Assembly: GCF_027853245.1 (NCBI RefSeq)
Contig: NZ_JAPTZM010000006.1
Strand: one strand, 5' to 3'
Length of the DNA stretch: 64,000 nucleotides
Origin: Atlantibacter subterraneus
Lineage (GTDB): Bacteria > Pseudomonadota > Gammaproteobacteria > Enterobacterales > Enterobacteriaceae
The notes beneath the pieces were generated by a model. The model was not told the origin of the DNA and ran no database searches. It saw only the letters and a list, made by a program, of their open reading frames with translations. Below, in pieces: positions 34,263 to 43,767 of the stretch. Numbering within the stretch: the stretch's first letter is position 1; every line of letters begins with the position of its first letter. The position numbers and the translations under genes were made by a program.

Positions 34263-35155
34263 TCGTTTTCCAGCATCCAGCGCAACGTTTCTTCTAATGC
34301 AGGAACTTCCCAATCGGGAATTATCGCACGTAACTTCTCTGGATTACCGCAAAGCGTTTTTACTTCATTTGCGCGCACAAAAGCAGGATTAACTTTAATT
34401 TCAAGATGGTGGCCTGTGATTTTTTCACACAGCTCTACCACTTTTCTTAACGAATAGGTTCTACCAGAGCATATATTTACGATTTCACCACGCGGTTGCG
34501 CTTTAACCAGCTCTACATATGCCTTACTTAATGCTCGCACATCTGTAAAATCACGCCAGACGTCAATATTCCCCAGTTCAATCGTGGGTGATTTTTCTTT
34601 AAAGTGCTTAACGATTTTTGGCAATAAGAAATTATCTGCCTGACCCACGCCGGTATAATTGAATGGTCGGGTAATTAATATGGGCAATTTATCCAGCCAG
34701 ATCTTTGCCATATATTCCATCGCCAGCTTACTGACTGCATAATCATTTGCTGGGTTGGCAGGCGCGGTTTCAGCTAGCTGGCCTTCAGTACTATTGCCAT
34801 AAATATTAGCGCTGCTAGCCAGTAAGACTGCGTCCATGGGATGACTGCTATCATAGAGCGCCTGCAATAGATTGCGTGTTCCGACGATATTCACGTCGTA
34901 AAACGCTTTCGCGTCACCATGACCCACAAACGCAATGGCGGCTAAATGGATAGCGACATCGGGCTTTATAGTTTTGACTACATCCGATAGCTGAACGGTA
35001 TCAAGCAAATCAACATGAAAATAGTCTGCTTCATCTGAAGGGGCTGAGCCCAGGCCGTAAACACGATATCCGGCAGCGGAAAGTTCCGCTGCCACATAGC
35101 GACCGGTAAACCCATTAATGCCTGTTATCAAGGCTCGTTTGCCGGTGCCTGTCAT
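34259..35155 (-). CDS. rmd: GDP-4-keto-6-deoxy-D-mannose reductase Rmd
   Basis: A 298-residue extended SDR enzyme. ALITGINGFTGRYVAAEL is the NAD(P)-binding motif, SSANIYGNS and YAVSKLAMEY (Y-x3-K) carry the catalytic residues, and TRPFNYTGVGQ follows. Together with the gmd directly upstream (TAATG overlap) it should form GDP-D-rhamnose. GDP-6-deoxy-D-talose is a less likely product from a related reductase. It differs from Fcl of the colanic cluster, which makes GDP-L-fucose from the same intermediate. GC content is clearly higher than in the genes at the gnd end. Confidence 0.85.
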   Translation of the reverse strand: MTGTGKRALITGINGFTGRYVAAELSAAGYRVYGLGSAPSDEADYFHVDLLDTVQLSDVVKTIKPDVAIHLAAIAFVGHGDAKAFYDVNIVGTRNLLQALYDSSHPMDAVLLASSANIYGNSTEGQLAETAPANPANDYAVSKLAMEYMAKIWLDKLPILITRPFNYTGVGQADNFLLPKIVKHFKEKSPTIELGNIDVWRDFTDVRALSKAYVELVKAQPRGEIVNICSGRTYSLRKVVELCEKITGHHLEIKVNPAFVRANEVKTLCGNPEKLRAIIPDWEVPALEETLRWMLENE

Positions 35156-36189
35156 TAGAAAGAAAATCCTTGCTGATTACGACGCAGATCTTCTTCTACC
35201 ATCATCTGGCATAATTGCTCCAGTGTGGTTTTAGGTTCCCAACCCAGAATCTCTTTTGCACGAGCTGGATTGCCGATAAGTAAATCAACCTCTGCCGGGC
35301 GGAAAAACTTCGGATTTACCCGCACCAGGGTTTTACCGGTATCAACATCAATACCTACTTCCTGCTCGTCTTTACCTTCGAAACGCAGAGTGTAGCCCGC
35401 AGCTTTGAAAGCCATTGATACGAAATCGCGTACGGTTTCAGTACGGTTAGTAGCCAGGACAAATGTATCCGGCTGATCGGCCTGAAGCATGCGCCACATA
35501 CCTTCAACGTACTCTTTAGCAAAGCCCCAGTCACGCTTAGCGTCCATGTTCCCTAATTCAAGCACTTCAGCCTTGCCAAGTTTGATTTTAGCAACAGTAT
35601 CAGTGATTTTACGGGTCACAAATTCCTGCCCACGCAGCGGAGATTCATGGTTGAAAAGGATACCGCTGGAGGCAAAAATACCATAGCTTTCACGATAGTT
35701 AACCGTCATCCAGTGAGCATAGAGTTTCGCTACGCCATACGGGCTACGCGGGTAAAACGGAGTGTCTTCTTTCTGCGGTACAGCCTGAACCAAACCGAAC
35801 ATTTCTGAAGTGGAGGCCTGATAAAAGCGAATTTCCGGGTTAACAATGCGAATCGCTTCTAACAGATTTACTGGGCCGATACCTGTAATTTCTGCAGTAG
35901 TGACAGGTTGCTCAAAAGAAACACCAACAAAACTCTGAGCTGCCAGGTTATAGACTTCGGTCGCACCCGTGTTTTGCAGCAAACGAATGCTTGCTGACAG
36001 GTCAGTCAAATCATATTCAACCAGATGAAGATTAGGGTTATTTTTAATGCCCAATTCTTCAATACGCCAAAAATTAACTGAACTCGTCCGGCGGTATGTT
36101 CCATACACCGTGTAACCTTTGTTCAACAGAAGTTCAGCTAAGTAGGCGCCATCTTGGCCTGTAATGCCCGTTACGACTGCAGTTTTCAT
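35155..36189 (-). CDS. gmd: GDP-mannose 4,6-dehydratase (O-antigen copy)
   Basis: A 344-residue SDR enzyme that makes GDP-4-keto-6-deoxy-D-mannose. AVVTGITGQDGAYLAELL is the cofactor motif, and STSEMFGLVQ and YGVAKLYAHWMTVNYRESY hold the catalytic residues. It is a second gmd. The colanic copy (57742-58863) is 373 residues and belongs to a longer subtype, so this is not a recent duplication. It is coupled by overlap to rmd, pointing to D-rhamnose supply for the O-antigen. Confidence 0.92.
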   Translation of the reverse strand: MKTAVVTGITGQDGAYLAELLLNKGYTVYGTYRRTSSVNFWRIEELGIKNNPNLHLVEYDLTDLSASIRLLQNTGATEVYNLAAQSFVGVSFEQPVTTAEITGIGPVNLLEAIRIVNPEIRFYQASTSEMFGLVQAVPQKEDTPFYPRSPYGVAKLYAHWMTVNYRESYGIFASSGILFNHESPLRGQEFVTRKITDTVAKIKLGKAEVLELGNMDAKRDWGFAKEYVEGMWRMLQADQPDTFVLATNRTETVRDFVSMAFKAAGYTLRFEGKDEQEVGIDVDTGKTLVRVNPKFFRPAEVDLLIGNPARAKEILGWEPKTTLEQLCQMMVEEDLRRNQQGFSF

Positions 36190-36224
36190 TTCGTCTTTAC
36201 CATTATGTTTACTGATGGAAGGGG

Positions 36225-36995
36225 TTAATTAAAATAATTATTCAGATAATTGTATACGGTTCTGGGTTTCTTATCGCTATAGTAACAAACCCTGTCGACA
36301 TAATTAAGACCTAAAGCCGAAGAAACACGTGTACTAAGCGGTGATTTTTCTACATCCAAAACGCGATCGAGCTCTTTGTACATCGCATTAGGTAACTCCT
36401 GCCAACCTAAACATTTAAAAATTTGATTGACGTAAAAAAGAGCTAAATGGCCTCGAGGATGGTTGATGGTATAAAAAAGCGGGTGATGCCTGTAGTGATT
36501 ACGTATATAGTCCGCAATACCTTTGACATCTGTTGTCGATTCTTTGCTCTCAAGGATGCTTAATGATTTTTCGGCATTTTCTCTAATGGCGTCTTCAGAT
36601 ACATCATCCCAAACATTGGCAATATCTTCTGGTGCCTCAGAATATTTATCCAGCCAAATATTGCAGTATGCACTTTTAGTAGGTTTTAAAATCTCACCGC
36701 CTACTGCCCAAGGGAAAAGACCTGTCCAGGCAATATATGGAACAGTAACGAGTTGCACTTCTGGGCGAAGCCTTGTCTGAATAATATGCTCCGGCATTAA
36801 AAATTCTGGATAGTCACCGATTAACTGTTGATAAATGAAAATGTCGATATCATCGTATTCCTTTGACAAAGGCTCGTTACTGGCAATCTGCCGCCAGTTC
36901 TCCATAAAAACAACCTTATAGTCAGGATATGTTAATTCGATTGCTTTTTTTACCAGGAAACCTTGGCAAGTAAGATAGATACCTACTTTTTTCAT
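36225..36995 (-). CDS. WcbI-like putative polysaccharide acyltransferase
   Basis: A 256-residue protein with no signal peptide. The N-terminal VGIYLTCQGFLVKKAIEL, a central IDIFIYQQLIGDYPEF, VPYIAWTGLFPW and late HPRGHLALFYVNQIF follow the order of conserved segments in the WcbI family, as I remember it. WcbI binds coenzyme A and is proposed to acetylate capsule sugars in Burkholderia. An O-acetyl or similar modification of the D-rhamnan is therefore possible. It overlaps the upstream glycosyltransferase gene by ATGA. The family call is moderate; the function is inference. Confidence 0.5.
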   Translation of the reverse strand: MKKVGIYLTCQGFLVKKAIELTYPDYKVVFMENWRQIASNEPLSKEYDDIDIFIYQQLIGDYPEFLMPEHIIQTRLRPEVQLVTVPYIAWTGLFPWAVGGEILKPTKSAYCNIWLDKYSEAPEDIANVWDDVSEDAIRENAEKSLSILESKESTTDVKGIADYIRNHYRHHPLFYTINHPRGHLALFYVNQIFKCLGWQELPNAMYKELDRVLDVEKSPLSTRVSSALGLNYVDRVCYYSDKKPRTVYNYLNNYFN

Positions 36996-38371
36996 TTTTC
37001 AATCCCGTGAGGGATGCAGCCATTGACAAAGTTAATAAAATCTTTTACGCCATGCGTATTAAGATAATTATCAATATCAGCAGTGCGCCCACCAATATGA
37101 AGCAACTCATCGTTAATGACTGAAGCTAATTCATCTGCAGTAAGAGAGTCTTCTACCATACGAACTGCTTCACCGTAATCTACGAAAGATCCAATCCTGG
37201 TAACAATAACATTTTTCTTTAATGTTAAAAGTTGTGGTACTACGCCAGAGCTTTCCCCAAGACTTTTTTTACGAAGTTGGAGTGCTAAATCAATGCTTCC
37301 CATCAGACGAAAAAGTTCCTCTTCGTCTGGCGAATCATGAATCTCAATAAAGTCAGGTACCGTAGTATAGGTATTTTTAAAGAAATCCTCTGCAAGATAT
37401 CCTGCAATGATTAACTTTATTTTTATGCCCTTATTGACTAATTTCTGCACTGCTTTAATGATTTTCGGCGTATCTTTACCTGCGTTAGGAAGGCCAAATG
37501 AACCAATGCGAATGTAATCTTCGTCAAGATTCTCACTACGTTCAAGTTTAATAGTTGGAACAGGCAAAAAAGTTTCTTTGATAACGATCGGGGTCACAGA
37601 GCCTAGATCGGTTTCTGCTAACTGACGTGCCGCTGAAGAGTTAACCCACATTTCGTCAACCAACCCGCGATCAACAAAAGGTTTTAATGCGTAAATCCCA
37701 TTATCCATTAGATGATGAATATCAAAGACATTTTTATCATTTAAAAGTTCTGGATCTTTGTGCGCATAAGCATCCCTAAGAACTTGCACATAGCTCAAGT
37801 TCAACTCTATACATACAAGGAACAAGAGGTTAAATAAACAAAGATCATGTAGATATAATGCACGTGGTGCTGAGGATTTTTTTGTCGTTAATAACGACAC
37901 AGCCATTTTAAGGTTGTGATCAGAATTCCCTAATACAAAAACTTCTAAGGAATAATCAACCATTTTGGCTGCGTTGACATAAGTGTCAACAGCAAAAAAT
38001 TGTGATGGATTATCCTGATTTAATGCTTTTTTGTGCTCAAGCATCGTATCAATATTAGGATAATCACCATAAAAATGTGTTTCTATATTATTATTCACAA
38101 ACGAGATTAATGTATAATCTGCAATTCCCGTTTGTGCTGGCGGCATTGGTGAAACAACAGCAATCCGTTGCGTCTTTTTATCAACCGCATTAAAAATATT
38201 ATGATAACTCACCAGTTCCATAATATTCATGGCATTGCTGTGGACCAGAGGCTCTTGAGTGTTATGAACAGCCGTAGTCTGATGTGCATAAATGGCACGT
38301 ATCACACTTGCTGCTTTTGGAAAGAAATAACGCAGCACCTTAAAGCCGAACATCTCAATTCTTCTAAACAA
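36992..38371 (-). CDS. Large GT4-like glycosyltransferase, WbpX-like
   Basis: A 459-residue protein with a GT-B plan. About 70 N-terminal residues form a basic extension (FRRIEMFGFKVLRYFFPKAASVIRAIYAHQ), then IAVVSPMPPAQTGIADYTL, RALYLHDLCLFNLLFL, and in the donor domain RIGSFGLPNAGKDTPKIIKA and KSLGESSGVVPQLLTLKKNVIVT (E-x7 region). The size agrees with WbpX (about 460) of the Pseudomonas A-band cluster. That cluster, like this one, carries gmd, rmd, wzm, wzt and two GT4 enzymes of about 380 residues. The likely role is polymerising D-rhamnosyltransferase; the linkage cannot be read. Confidence 0.65.
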   Translation of the reverse strand: MFRRIEMFGFKVLRYFFPKAASVIRAIYAHQTTAVHNTQEPLVHSNAMNIMELVSYHNIFNAVDKKTQRIAVVSPMPPAQTGIADYTLISFVNNNIETHFYGDYPNIDTMLEHKKALNQDNPSQFFAVDTYVNAAKMVDYSLEVFVLGNSDHNLKMAVSLLTTKKSSAPRALYLHDLCLFNLLFLVCIELNLSYVQVLRDAYAHKDPELLNDKNVFDIHHLMDNGIYALKPFVDRGLVDEMWVNSSAARQLAETDLGSVTPIVIKETFLPVPTIKLERSENLDEDYIRIGSFGLPNAGKDTPKIIKAVQKLVNKGIKIKLIIAGYLAEDFFKNTYTTVPDFIEIHDSPDEEELFRLMGSIDLALQLRKKSLGESSGVVPQLLTLKKNVIVTRIGSFVDYGEAVRMVEDSLTADELASVINDELLHIGGRTADIDNYLNTHGVKDFINFVNGCIPHGIEK

Positions 38372-38397
38372 AACCCGACTCCTTTATACGGTAATTT

Positions 38398-40296
38398 TTA
38401 TTTTGGTAATAATTTGTCAATTATTCTTTGTAATAAAGATGGTCTTTTCGTATTAATAATTTCAATCTGTTTTGTTAACTGGTTGCACTGCTGTTCCAGC
38501 ATCACTATTTTTTCCGTAAGCTCTTTTCGGTTATTTTCTGAACTAATATTATAAGCATCAGAAAAAGAACTAAACTTATCGTCGAAATTATTTAATTTAT
38601 CATCGATAGTGGCAACCGAGAAACCATTCCCCTCATTTAGTTGATCAATCCTTTTATCAAGATAACCCACTGCATCATGATATTCTTTATACATTTCATT
38701 GATTTTATCTTCGATCGAAGATAAATTTTGTGAATTATCTGCTTCAAATTCTTTGACTTTAGCATCAAGTGAATAAAAAAAATTAGTGGTTTTTTCAAGC
38801 TGCCCTGATAATTGGTAATGGTAATCAAAGAAATTTTTTTGAAACAGGGAATTTATAAATTTTTCTTCGCGAGGATTGAAAACTAAAAAGGTTTCAACCA
38901 ACTTCATCCAGTATTTGATATTGACTGGATGTATATCAATATTACTCGATTCACTCAACTGTTCGGCTTTATTCCATAAATCAAGAAATAATTTGAAGTT
39001 CCAGTCTGAATGCGGAGTACTCCAAATTAAAGAAATCCATACTTTAACTTGCGACTCATCATACCAGGTGTCTAGTAAGAATGGATAACGAACCGCAGTA
39101 ATTTCATCGGAGTGAGCTTTAATGACATCCTGAACAAGAATTATAAAATCAACAAAAACGTTAAAAGGCCAACTCGTGGTACGAATGTCAGTTGTTATAG
39201 ATCCAATATCAATGAAATTCAGTTGCGTATCTTTAGCAAGGAAAATATTCCAAATGCGAAGGTCAGTATGATAGAGGCCGTTTTTCTCTAATTCGGTCAC
39301 ATTAGTTAGTAAATTAGAAATTATATCCTTATGAGAAAAATCTCCGCCTGCTGCTATTCTGCTGGAAAGAAGTTCACCCTCGACTTTTTCTAGAACTACA
39401 ACGCCTTGCCATGTGTTTTGAGTACAACTCACAATGGCTGGGATAAAACTAGGGAAAGTGTGCCCAGATTTAAAATAGCTATATTCTTTTTGAAACTCTT
39501 GTAAATTATTTTGTTTTTGGCCGTTATTAAAATAATAACATTTTATGACGTTGCTCTCTGAAAAGAAATAACGTCTGCTATTCAAATGGTATCCATGAGA
39601 ATATTCATGCGGTTCATCTTTCCATGAACTAAACTCACCAATATTAACTCCATCGCACCAGAGGTAATTGCTTGAAAAAATTAAGGGACGCGCAACATCT
39701 GATAAATGTGTCGCAAACATCTGAAGCGTGTATTGATAGGCAACATTATCAAGATTTGAATAAACATTATCAGGTAATGATTCTGCCCAATATAACGGTT
39801 CTTCTTTTAAAGCAAGTTCAGTGAGCAATACCTTAGAATTTTGAGCTATTTTATTGATTATTCTTTTTGTTTCATCATAGCCTATTGCATGGCAGACATG
39901 ATGAAAAACATTTAAACCCAAGACTAAATCATAAGAATCTGGTTCAAGGGTACTAACAAATGAAGCGATATCATTTTCATAAAATTTGACATGCTCAAAA
40001 TGATGGAACTCAGCTAACCCCGTACACAATTCAACGTTTTTATCTAAGTAATCGATCCCTACTATTGATTCACTTATCCCTGCCAGATTCAGACTAAAGA
40101 AACCCTGGGCACAGCCCAGGTCAAGCACCCGAATCGGGCGCTGTAAATGCTTTACCAGCAGATTAGCAATATTCATAACTATAGCTAATCTATCACTGGA
40201 TTCTCTTTCGGCCTCAGAGGTAAAATCCTCGAACCCGAAAATAGGTTGGTATCGCTCGGGAAGAGCTTCAACCAGTCTGTTTATTTTATCACTCAC
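38398..40296 (-). CDS. WbdD-like O-chain terminator: methyltransferase, kinase and coiled coil
   Basis: A 632-residue protein. The methyltransferase domain has the SAM motif VLDLGCAQG (57-65) and FHHV. The kinase domain has the catalytic loop HTDLRIWN (H343, D345, N350) and IDIGS (362-366). A long, polar, coiled-coil-like stretch covers about 495-615, and a basic amphipathic C-terminus (LLQRIIDKLLPK) could bind the membrane. WbdD of E. coli O9a phosphorylates and methylates the chain end and sets chain length with its coiled coil. GTG at 40294-40296 was chosen because GGGA precedes it and MSDKINRLVEALPERYQ aligns with WbdD MTKDLNTLVSELPEIYQ. An upstream ATG at 40323 is possible. Confidence 0.88.
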   Translation of the reverse strand: MSDKINRLVEALPERYQPIFGFEDFTSEAERESSDRLAIVMNIANLLVKHLQRPIRVLDLGCAQGFFSLNLAGISESIVGIDYLDKNVELCTGLAEFHHFEHVKFYENDIASFVSTLEPDSYDLVLGLNVFHHVCHAIGYDETKRIINKIAQNSKVLLTELALKEEPLYWAESLPDNVYSNLDNVAYQYTLQMFATHLSDVARPLIFSSNYLWCDGVNIGEFSSWKDEPHEYSHGYHLNSRRYFFSESNVIKCYYFNNGQKQNNLQEFQKEYSYFKSGHTFPSFIPAIVSCTQNTWQGVVVLEKVEGELLSSRIAAGGDFSHKDIISNLLTNVTELEKNGLYHTDLRIWNIFLAKDTQLNFIDIGSITTDIRTTSWPFNVFVDFIILVQDVIKAHSDEITAVRYPFLLDTWYDESQVKVWISLIWSTPHSDWNFKLFLDLWNKAEQLSESSNIDIHPVNIKYWMKLVETFLVFNPREEKFINSLFQKNFFDYHYQLSGQLEKTTNFFYSLDAKVKEFEADNSQNLSSIEDKINEMYKEYHDAVGYLDKRIDQLNEGNGFSVATIDDKLNNFDDKFSSFSDAYNISSENNRKELTEKIVMLEQQCNQLTKQIEIINTKRPSLLQRIIDKLLPK

Positions 40297-40297
40297 G

Positions 40298-41575
40298 TTA
40301 TTGTTCCCAATCGAATTCAGCATTTAAATTACTCAATCCTATGCTCGCCTGCTCATTAACGACCTGAATCATGATTGAATCATAGCGGCGATCTAAAGGT
40401 TTGTCTTCACCATCAATTGAAAACTCGGAAACACCAAGAGAAATAAGATAATTTCCTCTATTGAGATCAAGCGGACATCTGAATGAACACTTAATTACTT
40501 GACCACTTTTATACGTCGCAGTTGTTACGTCTTTATCAGAACTGATTTCAGAGTTGGTACCATACATGATAACCCCATCATGGGTTTTAATCATGATACC
40601 AAATACTGGATGTGTTATATCGCGTTCGAATAATACGTTAAAAACAAAATCGACTTTTGACCCGGTAGTAATAGAGGTTGGGTACATTTTTTCGTTAGCA
40701 ACTACAGCAAAATCAATAATCTTCGCACCGCCAGCACCCCAGCGATACTCGATTTTTTGATACAGCGGACGCGTATGATAAAGATCTTCAGTTGAAAGTT
40801 GTACTTCCAGCTTATTGCTATCATCCGACTTTTTAACTTTCTTACTCTTGCCAAATATTTGATCGCGAAATCTATTAACGACGTCGCGCGGCTCACCGAT
40901 CATATCGATGGTGCCATGACGTAGTAAAATGGCTTTTTGGCAATGTTTAACAATATCATCAAGAGCGTGAGTCACAAATAACAGCGTCATGCCTTCACGG
41001 CGATAGCGGTTGATACGCTGGAAGCATTTTGCCTGGAATGCCATATCGCCAACGGATAATGCTTCATCAACAATAAGCACATCAGGTCGAACAGCTGTCG
41101 CCACACTAAAAGCGAGACGTACCTGCATCCCACTGGAATAGATACGCAACGGTTGATCAATAGCTTCGCCAATTTCTGCAAAGGCTTCTATCTCTGGCAT
41201 CAAAACGTGGATCTGTTCAATGCTGAGCCCCTGTAACTGACATGCCATAAATACGTTCTGTCGCCCAGTAAAATCAGGATGGAATCCCATGCCTAATTCC
41301 AGCATTGCTGCAACTCGCCCGTTTATGGTTACTGAGCCGGTGGTCGGTTGTGAAGTACCCGTAATGAGTTTAAGCAGCGTACTTTTACCCGCGCCGTTGA
41401 CGCCAATTATGCCAACGGTCTCGCCTTTACCTACAGTAAAGGAAATATCTTTTAACACCCATTTGAGATTATGATGCGCTCTTTTTACAGGTGATATCCA
41501 CTCTAACAACCGTCCAAAACGGTTAAAATAAATCTTATATGCTTTTCCAACTTTATTTACAGATATGCTGTCCAT
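40298..41575 (-). CDS. wzt: O-antigen ABC transporter ATPase Wzt with C-terminal domain
   Basis: A 425-residue protein. The ATPase domain (about 1-245) has Walker A GVNGAGKS (58-65), the signature SSGMQ (147-151) and Walker B LIVDE (167-171). An additional domain at about 255-425 is rich in beta strands, like the Wzt-C carbohydrate-binding domain of E. coli O8/O9a that recognises the capped chain end before export. Its presence beside a WbdD-like terminator indicates coupled termination and export. It begins by a TAATG overlap with wzm. Confidence 0.93.
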   Translation of the reverse strand: MDSISVNKVGKAYKIYFNRFGRLLEWISPVKRAHHNLKWVLKDISFTVGKGETVGIIGVNGAGKSTLLKLITGTSQPTTGSVTINGRVAAMLELGMGFHPDFTGRQNVFMACQLQGLSIEQIHVLMPEIEAFAEIGEAIDQPLRIYSSGMQVRLAFSVATAVRPDVLIVDEALSVGDMAFQAKCFQRINRYRREGMTLLFVTHALDDIVKHCQKAILLRHGTIDMIGEPRDVVNRFRDQIFGKSKKVKKSDDSNKLEVQLSTEDLYHTRPLYQKIEYRWGAGGAKIIDFAVVANEKMYPTSITTGSKVDFVFNVLFERDITHPVFGIMIKTHDGVIMYGTNSEISSDKDVTTATYKSGQVIKCSFRCPLDLNRGNYLISLGVSEFSIDGEDKPLDRRYDSIMIQVVNEQASIGLSNLNAEFDWEQ

Positions 41576-42369
41576 TACAGTTCGTCCACCATATCAGCTG
41601 AAAATTTTCTAAACATATACATTCCTAATGTACAAAGAACAACGGCTGTAACCGCTACTGGAAGAACGAGTTCCCAATCAGGCCATTTTTGGTAAACCAT
41701 TATATTCTGGTAAGAGACGACCAGCTTTGATAATGGGTTCATCATGATAATATTTTTAGCCCATTCTGGCACTATATTTACAGTGTAAACAATTGGCGTA
41801 AACCAGAACCAGAACTGTATAAGGATGGCAATAAATTGACCGATATCCCTGAAGAATACGTTCATTACGCCCAACACCATGCCAAGACCAACGGTGAAAG
41901 CAATCTGGATAACGAGTAACGGTATAATAGCGACAATCACTTGATAAGGAAATTGCCCGGTAACAATCAGGAAAATCGAAAATATTGTAAAGATAATGAG
42001 GAAGTTTAAAATTGCTGAGACAACAACAATGACCGGCAAACATATTCTGGGGAAATTTAGCTTTTTTAGCATATTTGCATTTTCGAGGAAAACGCTAACG
42101 CTTCGTCCCAGAATCTCAGCAAATAATCCCCAGGTTAACACCCCTGAGCACAGGTAAATACTATAAGCAAAAGCACCGGTAACGTTCGGCAACTTTGCCT
42201 GCATGATCTCAGAAAAGATCAGGGTATAAACAAGAATCAACGATAAAGGTTGTAATATTAACCATGCTGCTCCCAGCATACTGGTTTTATAACGTACCTG
42301 AAATTCACGTTTGACACTACCGAGGATAAAACCCCGGTAACGGTATATTGACAATAAAAGATCTTTCAT
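41575..42369 (-). CDS. wzm: O-antigen ABC transporter permease Wzm
   Basis: A 264-residue ABC-2 type permease with six hydrophobic helices. The N-terminal FILGSVKREFQVRYKTSMLGAAW segment and the central LNFPRICLPVIVV are typical of Wzm. With Wzt it exports the finished undecaprenyl-linked O-chain to the periplasm. It lies three bases after manB and overlaps wzt. Confidence 0.94.
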   Translation of the reverse strand: MKDLLLSIYRYRGFILGSVKREFQVRYKTSMLGAAWLILQPLSLILVYTLIFSEIMQAKLPNVTGAFAYSIYLCSGVLTWGLFAEILGRSVSVFLENANMLKKLNFPRICLPVIVVVSAILNFLIIFTIFSIFLIVTGQFPYQVIVAIIPLLVIQIAFTVGLGMVLGVMNVFFRDIGQFIAILIQFWFWFTPIVYTVNIVPEWAKNIIMMNPLSKLVVSYQNIMVYQKWPDWELVLPVAVTAVVLCTLGMYMFRKFSADMVDEL

Positions 42370-42372
42370 TTA

Positions 42373-43749
42373 TTACTTTCCAAGCATCAATGTCAAAATT
42401 TCAGATGTTTTATCGTTCATCAACTTGGTATTATTTCTTGATTCAACGTTGAGACGTACTACGGGTTCAGTATTTGAACTACGTAAGTTGAAGCGCCAGT
42501 TATCGAACTCAATGCTCACACCATCTGTTAAATCAACATGAGTTGATTCTGGCTCATAGACTGCGCGAATTTTTTCAATTGCTGCTTTTGCGTCATCCAG
42601 TTTGTTATTAATCTCCCCGGAAGCAGGAAATGCAGCCATTCGGTCTGCAACTAAAGCTTTCAGGCTGGTATTTTTTACACAGAGCAGTTCAGCGACCAAT
42701 AACCATGGGATCATCCCACTATCGCAATAAGCAAAATCTCGGAAATAATGGTGAGCACTCATTTCACCACCATAAATCGCATCTTCTTTGCGCATGCGCT
42801 CTTTGATAAAAGCGTGACCAGTTTTGGACATTACCGGAACACCACCTGCTTTTGTAACAATATCCATAGTGTTCCAGGTCAGGCGAGGGTCGTGGATAAT
42901 CTTGGCACCAGGCTCTTTTTGTAGGAACGCCTCCGCCAGTAAGCCAACAATATAATATCCTTCAATGAACTGAGCTTCGCCATCAAACAGGAAACAACGG
43001 TCAAAATCTCCATCAAACGCAATGCCCATGTCAGCGTGATGTTCACGCACAGCATCTGCGGTGTCCTGACGGCATTCTGGTAATAATGGGTTAGGAATAC
43101 CATTAGGGAAATTACCGTCAGGCTGATGATGTACTTTGATAAACGTTACCGGCACATTTGCTTTCTGAAAGCGCTTTTCAATTGCATCAATTACATGACC
43201 TGCCGCCCCATTGCCGGAGTTAATAACCAACTTCATCGGTCGGTTAAAATTATCCAGATTGATATAGCCCATTAAATGATCAACATAGGCATCCAGAACG
43301 GTAATTTGCTTATAGCTGCCACGCTGGCTTTCGTCTACTTTTGCAAAATTATTTTCTTCAGCAAGGCGTTGAACATCGCGCAGGCCAGTATCACCACTGA
43401 TAGGTTTTGCATTTTCCCGAACAAGTTTCATGCCATTATAATTCATAGGATTATGGCTGGCTGTAACCTCAATACCCCCATCGACACCCAGATGGAAAGT
43501 CGCGAAATAAATTTCTTCGGTTCCACTTAAACCGATATCAAGCACATCTGTCCCGGCATCTCTAAGGCCATTTGCCAGCGCTAATTTCAGCGCTTCGCTT
43601 GTCAGACGAACATCACCGCCGACGACAATAGTTTTAGGTTTTAAAAATTCGCCATATGCGCGACCAATACGATATGCAATATCTTCATTTAGCTCTGTGC
43701 CCAATTCGCCACGAATATCATATGCTTTAAAGCAAGTTAATGATGACAT
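42373..43749 (-). CDS. manB: Phosphomannomutase ManB
   Basis: A 458-residue alpha-D-phosphohexomutase that converts mannose 6-phosphate to mannose 1-phosphate. The active-site serine lies in TASHNPMNYNGMK, the metal-binding loop is DGDFDRC, and GEMSAHHYFRDF is the sugar-binding loop. It is the only phosphomannomutase gene in the window. The cpsG copy normally between wcaJ and manC of the colanic locus is missing, so this gene probably serves both polysaccharides. Confidence 0.95.
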   Translation of the reverse strand: MSSLTCFKAYDIRGELGTELNEDIAYRIGRAYGEFLKPKTIVVGGDVRLTSEALKLALANGLRDAGTDVLDIGLSGTEEIYFATFHLGVDGGIEVTASHNPMNYNGMKLVRENAKPISGDTGLRDVQRLAEENNFAKVDESQRGSYKQITVLDAYVDHLMGYINLDNFNRPMKLVINSGNGAAGHVIDAIEKRFQKANVPVTFIKVHHQPDGNFPNGIPNPLLPECRQDTADAVREHHADMGIAFDGDFDRCFLFDGEAQFIEGYYIVGLLAEAFLQKEPGAKIIHDPRLTWNTMDIVTKAGGVPVMSKTGHAFIKERMRKEDAIYGGEMSAHHYFRDFAYCDSGMIPWLLVAELLCVKNTSLKALVADRMAAFPASGEINNKLDDAKAAIEKIRAVYEPESTHVDLTDGVSIEFDNWRFNLRSSNTEPVVRLNVESRNNTKLMNDKTSEILTLMLGK

Positions 43750-43767
43750 CTTAATTAATCCTTAAAA

